Source: Nitrospirales bacterium (GTDB lineage Bacteria; Nitrospirota; Nitrospiria; Nitrospirales; UBA8639). From it: 45,604 nt of DNA. This document shows positions 17,674 to 24,602 of this stretch, one piece after another (the first letter of the stretch is position 1; the number at the start of each line of letters is the position of its first letter). The stretch lies in the NCBI GenBank assembly GCA_007570995.1, contig RKSG01000182.1, positions 1-45,604 on the forward strand, written 5' to 3'. Under the pieces are notes generated by a model. The model was given only the letters and a program-made list of their open reading frames with translations, made no database searches and had not been told where the DNA came from. The position numbers were made by a program, and so were the translations under genes.

Positions 17674-18243
17674 TCAGGAAGCCAACGAGTTCCGTGAGGG
17701 TTTGAGAACATCTTGCAGGATCGCGAAGGGCAACTTCGCTTTGACCTCTTCGCACTCGCATGCCTTCGCGTTCAGATTTTGTCCACACATCTGACAGAGC
17801 CCCTGACAGCTTTCCGAACAGATCGGCTGCATGGGCGCAGACAAAATAATATGTTCCCGCAACACATCGTGGAATTCAATACGGTGCATGACTGTGGGAT
17901 AGTAATCCACTGCCTCCAGGTTGGACTCCCCTTCACCATGACCGATCTCCCTGCCCTGGGCACCACGTTGCTCCAGATCTCTGTACAGTGCTCGAAACGA
18001 AATGGCGACGGGCATGTCAAACGCCTCCAGGCAACGAACACATTCATGGACCAACAGGCCATGCAACTCGCCTTCCACCTGCCAGTCCGCATCGTTGGCG
18101 TGCACATCCGCCGTCAATGTGAGGACGTCTTTGATCCGGGGATCTTTCTCCGCCAACTGCAAGTCCCCCACGCCGATGGCACAGGCCACATGCATGCCTT
18201 CCGGAGGAATGTCACGCAGGTTGACGCTCAGCGAGGTCACCAT
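17674..18243 (-). CDS. yceD: YceD/DUF177 family protein (23S rRNA accumulation)
   Basis: The 189-aa product shows the YceD hallmark C-terminal cysteine cluster CSESCQGLCQMCGQNLN and an earlier HECVRCLEAFDMP near residue 75, both likely metal-binding. Family members are needed for normal 23S rRNA levels and are usually immediately upstream of rpmF and co-transcribed with it; here they are 1.5 kb apart because a glycosyltransferase gene lies between. The start is ATG 18243. Confidence 0.88.
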   Translation of the reverse strand: MVTSLSVNLRDIPPEGMHVACAIGVGDLQLAEKDPRIKDVLTLTADVHANDADWQVEGELHGLLVHECVRCLEAFDMPVAISFRALYRDLEQRGAQGREIGHGEGESNLEAVDYYPTVMHRIEFHDVLREHIILSAPMQPICSESCQGLCQMCGQNLNAKACECEEVKAKLPFAILQDVLKPSRNSLAS

Positions 18244-18340
18244 GCCTCACCCCGCTGAGACCACTGACACGGAAAGACAGGCTGGAATCTCACGCCCACA
18301 GGCCCGGTTGGGAGAAACACGTGCTCCCCTCCCCTGACAC

Positions 18341-18568
18341 CTACCGTTCTTCGGCAAACGACAACAGAGCGATACTACGTGCTCGCTTGATCGCAATCGT
18401 GAGCTTCCGTTGATGACGCATGCAGTTCCCCGATATTCGTCTGGGAATAATGCGTCCTCGTTCCGTCAGAAAATTACGCAATACATTCAGATCCTTGAAA
18501 TCCAAGGGAGCCGGATCGTGACAAAACCGGCATATTCGACGTCGTTGAAAAAGTCTTCCCCGTTCCAC
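18341..18568 (-). CDS. rpsR: 30S ribosomal protein S18
   Basis: The 75-aa basic protein contains RRICRFC near residue 11, [18 protein letters not shown] near 32 and the C-terminal [16 protein letters not shown], all typical of bS18. It is the third gene of a rpsF-ssb-rpsR operon; S18 pairs with S6 on the platform of the small subunit. It lies 25 bp after ssb. Confidence 0.97.
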   Translation of the reverse strand: MERGRLFQRRRICRFCHDPAPLDFKDLNVLRNFLTERGRIIPRRISGNCMRHQRKLTIAIKRARSIALLSFAEER

Positions 18569-18593
18569 GTGCTTTTCCCCTTAAGGGCAGATG

Positions 18594-19013
18594 CTACAAC
18601 CCCTCTGACCTGCTTCCATAGGCATGGCTGCCAGGTTCCTCATCTATTCCCATTCCACCATGCTCAGATTCTGGACCGAAACTTTGTCTTTTGGGGAGAA
18701 ATGTGACCGTTTGAGCCACCACTTCATGTTTGTTTCGGCGTTGCCCGTCTTCGGTTTCCCATCGACGCTGCTGCAACCTTCCTTCAATAATGGCACCATC
18801 GCCTTTATTCAGATACTTGCTGCAAAGTTCGGCCTGCTTGTCAAACGTCACGATATCCACATAACACACATCTTCCTTCTGCTCATCACCCTGACGAAAC
18901 CGGCGATTCACCGCCAGGCCAAAACTGGCGACCTGCACGCCGCTGGGGGTGAACCGCTGTTCTGGGTCGCGCGTCAGATTTCCGACAAGAATAACTTTGT
19001 TAAATGCCACCAT
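18594..19013 (-). CDS. ssb: Single-stranded DNA-binding protein
   Basis: The 139-aa protein starts MVAFNKVILVGNLTRDPE and carries the OB-fold marks GNLTRDPE, FGLAVNR near residue 35, VDIVTFDKQAE near 57 and GRLQQRRW near 83. The ATG at 19013 lies inside the last 14 bases of rpsF, the normal coupled arrangement. The tail is short and ends EEPGSHAYGSRSEGL; the usual acidic tip (DDDIPF-like), which recruits repair proteins, is absent. The chromosome may hold another SSB with the tip, or this one has lost it. Confidence 0.95.
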   Translation of the reverse strand: MVAFNKVILVGNLTRDPEQRFTPSGVQVASFGLAVNRRFRQGDEQKEDVCYVDIVTFDKQAELCSKYLNKGDGAIIEGRLQQRRWETEDGQRRNKHEVVAQTVTFLPKRQSFGPESEHGGMGIDEEPGSHAYGSRSEGL

Positions 19014-19383
19014 CGGCTGACCCTGCCTTTCCCGCGGGAACCTCCTCCACGGTTTCGGATGGAACCTCTTCCGCCGCAACGGCCTGGAGCCCCTTGTCCA
19101 CCTTCACGGTCAGAAACTTCAGAACCGAGTCTTCAAACCGGCATACACGTTCAAGCTCGCTCACCACGTTCCCCTGCCCTGACTCAAACTGAAGAAGCAC
19201 GTAGGTGCCTCTCCGGTCATGCTTCATTTCGTAGGCAAGTTTCTTTTTGCCCCAGTTCTCGGCTTTCAACACAGTGGCTCCATGCCGCTCGACCACCGCC
19301 TTCATCTTGTCGAGAACCAAGGTGCTGGCCTCATCGCTCAACGATGCCCGAAGAATCACAATCGATTCATATACTGTTGTCAT
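19000..19383 (-). CDS. rpsF: 30S ribosomal protein S6
   Basis: The 127-aa protein begins TTVYESIVILRASLSDE and contains ENWGKKKLAYEMKHDRRGTY near residue 42, matching bS6. The C-terminal 30 residues are an Ala/Glu-rich tail (AAEEVPSETVEEVPAG), longer than in E. coli but common elsewhere. A good AAAGGAT ribosome site precedes ATG 19383. It is the first gene of the rpsF-ssb-rpsR operon. Confidence 0.97.
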   Translation of the reverse strand: MTTVYESIVILRASLSDEASTLVLDKMKAVVERHGATVLKAENWGKKKLAYEMKHDRRGTYVLLQFESGQGNVVSELERVCRFEDSVLKFLTVKVDKGLQAVAAEEVPSETVEEVPAGKAGSADGGI

Positions 19384-19473
19384 GCTGTATCCTTTATCAC
19401 CCCTGCGAAAATCCGTCCCACATTCTCACCACCTTGCAGTCTGCACGTCGGCGGGGTATGCGAACCTACCACA

Positions 19474-19527
19474 GGGTCACAGACACTGTCAAACAGAAGG
19501 GGACATGTTCCATGCACAGTGTGACCC
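19474..19527. repeat. Imperfect inverted repeat upstream of rpsF
   Basis: GGGTCACA...CTGT (19474-19489) faces ACAGTGTGACCC (19516-19527) across a 26-bp loop, with a 4-base bulge in one arm. It lies between the pth stop and the rpsF start. No run of T follows, so it is not a textbook terminator; a transcript structure, an operator or an old REP-like element are all possible. Confidence 0.4.
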
Positions 19528-19561
19528 CAACTCAAGCTGCCCCCACCGCCCTTGCCATGGC

Positions 19562-20131
19562 CTACAGCAGGGCGGGGCCATTGTAGCGATTCATCGCCTC
19601 CTGCACGCCATGCAACACCACACATTCCAGGCTTTCAACCGCCCGGGCCATGACGGGTTCAAGATTGTCCCGTTCTGCATGTGTAAAGGGTGCTAACACA
19701 AAAGCGGCGGGATCCACACCGGATGCGGGACGTCCGATTCCTATTTTCAGACGAACGAACTCATCGGTGCCCAGAGCCGTGCATACCGACCGTACACCAT
19801 TATGGCCACCGCTTCTCCCTCCAGACCTTACGCGAAGACGCCCGACGGGCAGATCCAGATCATCATGCACCACGATCACGTCGCGACTCCGCGCGCCATG
19901 CACCCGGCACACGGCCTCCACGGCCTTGCCGGACACGTTCATATAGGTATCAGGAAACACAATCACAATCGGGTGACCGTGGATCAGGCCGGTTCCCTGT
20001 TGCACCAAGCCCTGTCGTGTGAGGGAGACCGACCAGCGAGCCGCCGCGCACGCCACGACCCTTCGTCCGATGTTATGACGAGTCGCGGCATACTCACAGC
20101 CGGGATTCCCAAGTCCGACAAGAAGAGTTAT
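19562..20131 (-). CDS. pth: Peptidyl-tRNA hydrolase, start codon not identifiable
   Basis: Pth frees stalled peptidyl-tRNA. The frame holds every family mark: VGLGNPG and RHN at the N-terminus (the catalytic Asn and His), FPDTYMNVSG, VHDDLDLPVG with the catalytic Asp, and SGGHNGVRS with the second Asn. Yet no ATG, GTG or TTG precedes them: after an in-frame stop at 20152 the codons are ATC AAG TGG GAC CAA AAA ATA ACT CTT CTT GTC. The first in-frame GTG (20056) would remove both catalytic Asn and His. I placed the start at ATA 20131, where the frame meets the rplY stop; true initiation may use a non-standard codon, a -1 slip from rplY at its AAAAAATAA end, or the sequence has an indel. Confidence 0.85.
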   Translation of the reverse strand: MTLLVGLGNPGCEYAATRHNIGRRVVACAAARWSVSLTRQGLVQQGTGLIHGHPIVIVFPDTYMNVSGKAVEAVCRVHGARSRDVIVVHDDLDLPVGRLRVRSGGRSGGHNGVRSVCTALGTDEFVRLKIGIGRPASGVDPAAFVLAPFTHAERDNLEPVMARAVESLECVVLHGVQEAMNRYNGPALL

Positions 20132-20805
20132 TTTTTGGTCCCACTTGATTCAGCGGCAGGAACGCCCTCGGCAGTTGCTGACGCTGCCGCGGCAGGAGCA
20201 CCTTCCGATGTCAGCATGGCGGACAACTTCGCTTCGGAAATCGGCATGGTCACATTGACAACCATCCCATCAAGATCGTCAAGGACCTTGATGCCCTCGT
20301 CGACATTGAGATCACGAACATGAATGCCCTGATTCACTTCCAGTGCCGACGCGTCCACCTCGATATGTTCCGGAATGGCACGAGGCAAACATTCAATATG
20401 TAACTCTCGCGTGGGTTGATGCAACACCCCCTTGTCACGCTTCACCCCAAGCGGGACCCCGCCTGTGACATGAACGGGCACTTTCACGCGAACCGGTTTG
20501 TCCATGGCCACTTCCAGCAAATCAACATGCATCATCAACCCGCTCACAGGATCCCGTTGAACGTCCTGAATCACGACGGTGCGTTGCTGAACTTGACCAC
20601 CATCGTCAATGCTCAGGGCAATCAGCCCCGTCCCACCGGCCTGCGTGACCAGTATTTTCTGAATCGCTCTGGGGTCAAGTTGGATCAAATGAGACTGTCC
20701 CTGGCCATACATCACAGCGGGCACCTGTCCCGCCCTCCGGATCTGCCGGCCCGCTCCCTTACCCGATTTCGTTCTGACTGTTGCTTCAGCGACAAACTGC
20801 ATCAC
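20128..20805 (-). CDS. rplY: 50S ribosomal protein L25 (CTC type)
   Basis: The 225-aa protein has the N-terminal L25 domain binding 5S rRNA (ARTKSGKGAGRQIRRAGQVPAVMYG-like start near residues 11-34) followed by the TL5/CTC second domain (VPVHVTGGVPLGVKRDKGVL near 108). The last 25 residues are Ala/Glu-rich. It ends ACC AAA AAA TAA, and the pth frame crosses this stop in the -1 register. The rplY-pth pair is conserved in many bacteria and follows prs here. ATG 20805 or 20802 is the start. Confidence 0.95.
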   Translation of the reverse strand: MMQFVAEATVRTKSGKGAGRQIRRAGQVPAVMYGQGQSHLIQLDPRAIQKILVTQAGGTGLIALSIDDGGQVQQRTVVIQDVQRDPVSGLMMHVDLLEVAMDKPVRVKVPVHVTGGVPLGVKRDKGVLHQPTRELHIECLPRAIPEHIEVDASALEVNQGIHVRDLNVDEGIKVLDDLDGMVVNVTMPISEAKLSAMLTSEGAPAAAASATAEGVPAAESSGTKK

Positions 20806-20909
20806 ACTCCCCCATCCATCGGTCTATACGTTTCCACGCTCATTCCCATCTCCACCCTGCTCACGGGACATCACCTTGTCCGGCTCAACGCTTTCCACAT
20901 TCACGGCCC

Positions 20910-21887
20910 TCATTGTACAGGTGTTCGCCCAGAATAGGAAGGGGGGATATCAAATAACGAGGTGACGGATTGTTCTTCGTGGATCCGTCTGATGGCCTCC
21001 GCAAGGAGCGGTGCGACGGAAAGGATACGAATTTTTGAGCACGCCTTGTCTTTACCTCGAATGGGAATCGAATTCGTGGCCACCACCTGTGTCAGGCACG
21101 ATTGCCGAATCCGCTCGATCGCGGGACCGGACAGCACAGGATGGGTGCACACGGCCGACGCCGCGGAGGCGCCCTGCTCCATACAGGCTTTGGCGGTTTC
21201 CACAATGGTTCCCGCCGTATCAATCATGTCATCGAGCAATAACACATGCCGGCCTTTCACGGACCCAATAATGTTCATCGCCTGGGCCTGATTGGGGCCT
21301 TCTCGACGCTTATCCACGATTGCCAGTGTGGTATCCAGACGCTGGGCAAACGCCCGGGCGCGCTCCACACCGCCCGCATCAGGCGAGACCACGACCAGAT
21401 CCCGCATGTCACTTTTCCGGACGTACTCAACCAGCACCGGGGCGGCATAGAGATGATCAACGGGTATGTTAAAAAACCCCTGAATCGGTCCGGCGTGCAA
21501 ATCCATGGTCAACACGCGATGCGCCCCGGCGATGGTAATCAAATCAGCCATCAACTTGGCACTGATGGGGACACGTGGTTGATCTTTTCGATCCTGGCGT
21601 GCATAGCCGAAATACGGGATCACGGCGGTGATCCGATAGCCGGATGATCGTTTCAGCGCATCCAGCATGATCAACAGTTCCATGATCGACGTATTGACGG
21701 GAGGACAACAGGACTGCATGACAAACACGTCTCTCCCGCGCACATTCTCTTCGATTTTGACCCGGGTTTCGCCATCGCTGAAGGTCGAGACCGTCGCCCG
21801 GGACAACGGCACACCCAAATAGGTGCTCACCTCTTCTGCAAGCACAGGATTAGCAGTTCCGGTAAACAGCTTCAGCTCGCCAGACAT
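20910..21887 (-). CDS. prs: Ribose-phosphate pyrophosphokinase
   Basis: Prs makes PRPP from ribose-5-phosphate and ATP for nucleotide, histidine and tryptophan synthesis. The 325-aa product starts MSGELKLFTGTANP and contains FSDGETRVKI near residue 34, PYFGYARQDRK near 90, TMDLHAGPIQGFF near 128 and the PRPP loop LLLDDMIDTAGTI near 218. A longer frame to 21926 adds 13 residues without similarity. Prs upstream of rplY and pth is a common order. Confidence 0.97.
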   Translation of the reverse strand: MSGELKLFTGTANPVLAEEVSTYLGVPLSRATVSTFSDGETRVKIEENVRGRDVFVMQSCCPPVNTSIMELLIMLDALKRSSGYRITAVIPYFGYARQDRKDQPRVPISAKLMADLITIAGAHRVLTMDLHAGPIQGFFNIPVDHLYAAPVLVEYVRKSDMRDLVVVSPDAGGVERARAFAQRLDTTLAIVDKRREGPNQAQAMNIIGSVKGRHVLLLDDMIDTAGTIVETAKACMEQGASAASAVCTHPVLSGPAIERIRQSCLTQVVATNSIPIRGKDKACSKIRILSVAPLLAEAIRRIHEEQSVTSLFDIPPSYSGRTPVQ

Positions 21888-22055
21888 ACGAGGCTTTCCA
21901 AGGAGGGGTGCAGTCATCAAGAACACGGTGAGTCAACAGAGGAACTATGTAGGCCATCCGGGTGATCACTGTCAACGCTGAACGTCGTCGCCACCCGATT
22001 GCGCGACCGGTACGGCCCCACAAACACGGAACGGCGTGTCCTTCCCCTGTCCTCC
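21888..22055. other. Upstream region of prs without gene
   Basis: This half of the 350-bp prs-ispE spacer precedes the dispersed repeat. I see no tRNA, ORF of note or clear promoter; it should hold the prs promoter. Confidence 0.3.
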
Positions 22056-22226
22056 TGCATGCCCCTGGCGTCCCCCCTGGATTCCCGCTCAACTCACTGC
22101 GGGAATGCATGCCCCTGGCGCTCCGGGCGACCAGGGGACGGAGGGGGGCTTGCCCTTTTTTGTCATTCCTGCGAAAGCCCTGGCGCTCCGGGCGACCAGG
22201 GGACGGAGGGGGAGCTTGACCAGGGG
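22056..22226 (+). repeat. Dispersed composite repeat R1 (tandem double copy)
   Basis: The fullest intergenic copy: a left GCATGCCCCTGGCG edge, the hairpin module A (GATTCCCGC...GCGGGAAT), module B (CCCCTGG...CCAGGGG), ACGGAGGGGGG, then a fragment TGTCATTCCTGCGAAAG belonging to the widespread GTCATTCCTGCG class, then a second module B and TTGACCAGGGG. It fills the spacer just beyond the ispE stop. Confidence 0.9.
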
Positions 22227-22238
22227 ATGATGCATGAC

Positions 22239-23117
22239 TCATCCACGCTGTAAAGAAGGCCCGACCAACAGCCGGTACCCTGGCGTTCCGGCAAACTCGT
22301 CCCTGGCCCGTACCGCACTGCGCCGATCCGGAAACACGCCAAACACGGTCGCCCCACTGCCTGACACCAGAGCACCCTCGGCACCCGCCTGCAGTAACGT
22401 GCGCTTGATGTTGGCCAACACGGGATAGTCACTGAACAGGATTGTTTCAAAATCGTTCTCAAGGCAGGCGATCAGCTGGTGCCAGGACAACGACGACGCA
22501 CGTTCCAACGCAAGCAGGGTGTCAGGCAAGGACAAGACGGGCCGTCTGCTCCTCTCCAGTCGCCTGTAAGCCTCACCGGTAGCAATGGGAAACCCAGGGT
22601 TCACCAGGACAATCCACCTGACGTCTTCAAGGACGTGCGGCATGACCCGTTCCCCCCACCCCCGCACAATCGCGGTCGGGGCTTCAAGGAAAAAAGGCAC
22701 GTCACTGCCCACGGCCTGACCCAGTTTCGCCATGTCGCTGCTGGTCCAACCAAGCCCCAACAGATGATTGAGGCCCATGATCGTCGACGCGGCGTCACTG
22801 CTTCCGCCACCCAGGCCCGCCGCAACCGGTATGCCCTTTGTCAGGTTCAGCGCAACGCCCATGGACACACCAGCCTGCTGCAACACCAGTTCGGCAGCCC
22901 GATACACCACATTGCTGACCGGTGCGGCCAGGGCGTTGTCCGAACAAGTCAGGTGAATCCCTTCAAACGCATCCGTGACGCGAATGGTTAGTTCATCCAC
23001 CACGCCAATCGTTTGCATCAGCGACCACAGGGCATGATACCCGTTAGGAAGTCGCTGAAAAATCTTCAGCACGAGATTGATCTTGGCCGGCGGATGCAAC
23101 CGTAGCGAACGATCCAT
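22239..23117 (-). CDS. ispE: 4-diphosphocytidyl-2-C-methyl-D-erythritol kinase
   Basis: IspE phosphorylates CDP-methylerythritol in the MEP isoprenoid pathway. The product contains PPAKINLVLKI near the start, the GHMP-kinase ATP loop VAAGLGGGSSDAAST near residue 95, VGSDVPFFL near 135 and the C-terminal VSGSGATVFGVF. I chose ATG 23117 (292 aa, MDRSLRLHPPAKINL), since family members start only a few residues ahead of PAKINL. The frame is open to ATG 23159, which lies on the edge of dispersed repeat R2, so the repeat may have moved the real start or its ribosome site. Confidence 0.93.
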   Translation of the reverse strand: MDRSLRLHPPAKINLVLKIFQRLPNGYHALWSLMQTIGVVDELTIRVTDAFEGIHLTCSDNALAAPVSNVVYRAAELVLQQAGVSMGVALNLTKGIPVAAGLGGGSSDAASTIMGLNHLLGLGWTSSDMAKLGQAVGSDVPFFLEAPTAIVRGWGERVMPHVLEDVRWIVLVNPGFPIATGEAYRRLERSRRPVLSLPDTLLALERASSLSWHQLIACLENDFETILFSDYPVLANIKRTLLQAGAEGALVSGSGATVFGVFPDRRSAVRARDEFAGTPGYRLLVGPSLQRG

Positions 23118-23155
23118 GTTGTTCAATGAGACATTCACGGCCATCGGACACACAG

Positions 23156-23277
23156 GCATGCCCCTGGCGCAGCCCCCCCTGGATTCCCGCTCAACTCACT
23201 GCGGGAATGCATGCCCCTGGCGCCCCGTGCGACCAGGGGACGGAGGGGGGGGCTGTTGACCAGGGGACGAGGGGGCT
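23156..23277 (+). repeat. Dispersed composite repeat R2
   Basis: A complete copy (left edge, module A, module B, ACGGAGGGGGG, GTTGACCAGGGG) that fills the whole spacer between the gspF stop and ispE and touches the longest possible ispE start codon. Confidence 0.9.
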
Positions 23278-23280
23278 TTA

Positions 23281-24492
23281 TCACTCAAACAGAGAGCCCA
23301 TCAGGAAAATCGGAAGATACATGGCCACGATAATAAACCCAATGCCCAGGCCCAACACAACAATAATCAGCGGCTCCAGCAGAGCGGCGAACGCATTCAT
23401 GTCGCGATCCACTTCACGTGCGTAGAGGTCCGCGATTTTCTCCAACGCCTCGTCGAGGCTGCCGGTCGACTCGCCAACGGCCACCATGTTGGGCACCAGG
23501 GCGGGAAACATGCCGGACCGCGCCAGCGGGTCAGCCAGGGTATGCCCTTCACGCACACTCACCGTTGCTTCCGCCAATGCCCGTTCCATGGCAAGCAACC
23601 CGGACACCCGTTGGGCAATTTCCAGACCGCGTAAAATCGGCACGCCACTCCCCAGCAACGCCCCCAACGTTCTCGTAACATGCACAACGGCCACGTTGCG
23701 CCACAGCCTGCCCACCACCGGCACGCGCAACAGAGCATGCTCCACCAGCCATCGCCCCGACGGTGTCTTCACCCACAACCGTGCCCCAAGTCCAAGGACA
23801 ACCGCGCTGACCACCACGGCGAACCAGTGACGCCGGATCCATTGACTCATCTCCAGAACCACGGCCGTCGGCCAGGGCAGGGCGTCGCCCCAGTCGGCAA
23901 ACATGGTTCCAAACATGGGGATCACCCAGATGAGCAACACCCAGAACACGAGAACGGCCACGATCGTCACAAACAGGGGATAGGCTAACGCCAGCTTGAC
24001 CTGTTGTTTGAGTCGCCACACCTTGTCCGTATGCTCGGCCAGTCGGTGAAGTGTCTTGTCCAGCATCCCGCCTTCTTCGCCGGCTTCGATCATACTGACA
24101 TACCAGGACGTGAACACCTCGGGATGGCCGCGCAGCGCACCGGACAGAGACGATCCGGACTCCACTTTCTGTTTCACAGCACGAATGATCTTCTGGAAGG
24201 CTGACGAAGACACATGTGTCGCCAGCATCTCGAGACTCTGTGACAGAGGCACACCGGCTTTGATCGTGGTTTCCAGTTGATAGGTGAAGATCACCAGATC
24301 TTTTTGAGGGATGCGGGTCCGTTCAGGGAGTGACCACCAGGCAACCCGGGCCTCGGGTTTTTCACGGAGGCGGGTAACAAACAACTCGCGTTGTCGCAAG
24401 ACCCGGAACGCGGCACTTTGGTTCGCAGCATCCACTTCTCCCTGCTGTATGCTCCCCTGACGGGTCTTCCCGCGATAGACAAAGGTCGGCAT
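23281..24492 (-). CDS. Type II secretion / type IV pilus inner-membrane platform protein (GspF/PilC)
   Basis: The 403-aa protein starts MPTFVYRGKTRQG and holds two T2SSF domains: the first around residues 70-190 (KDLVIFTYQLETTIKAGVPLSQSLEML) and the second around 270-395 (ALLGSGVPILRGLEIAQRV), with hydrophobic segments near 170-190, 220-240 and 375-395. GspF/PilC anchors the assembly ATPase in the inner membrane. It lies 110 bp after the ATPase gene. With no pilin or secretin in view, pilus and secretion systems cannot be told apart. ATG 24492 gives the canonical N-terminus. Confidence 0.92.
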   Translation of the reverse strand: MPTFVYRGKTRQGSIQQGEVDAANQSAAFRVLRQRELFVTRLREKPEARVAWWSLPERTRIPQKDLVIFTYQLETTIKAGVPLSQSLEMLATHVSSSAFQKIIRAVKQKVESGSSLSGALRGHPEVFTSWYVSMIEAGEEGGMLDKTLHRLAEHTDKVWRLKQQVKLALAYPLFVTIVAVLVFWVLLIWVIPMFGTMFADWGDALPWPTAVVLEMSQWIRRHWFAVVVSAVVLGLGARLWVKTPSGRWLVEHALLRVPVVGRLWRNVAVVHVTRTLGALLGSGVPILRGLEIAQRVSGLLAMERALAEATVSVREGHTLADPLARSGMFPALVPNMVAVGESTGSLDEALEKIADLYAREVDRDMNAFAALLEPLIIVVLGLGIGFIIVAMYLPIFLMGSLFE

Positions 24493-24602
24493 GGTCAGAC
24501 ATTCCCGAGGGCCATGGCCAGCAATCGCAGCACGATTGCTCCCCTCATCTCCCGGAACCACAGGGGCGACGGCTCAGGCACGGGGATATTCGAGGACACG
24601 AT

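Noticed and set aside
17378-17788. 136-codon minus-strand frame between the glycosyltransferase and yceD
   Set aside because: It overlaps yceD in another frame, is low in recognisable structure and has no ribosome site.
19384-19480. S6:S18-binding leader motif in front of rpsF
   Set aside because: A CCG-containing stretch is present, but I could not lay out the expected stem and bulge with confidence.
22056-23277. Repeats R1 and R2 as ordinary rho-independent terminators
   Set aside because: They form strong hairpins, but no T tract follows in the transcript direction and identical units occur inside coding frames.
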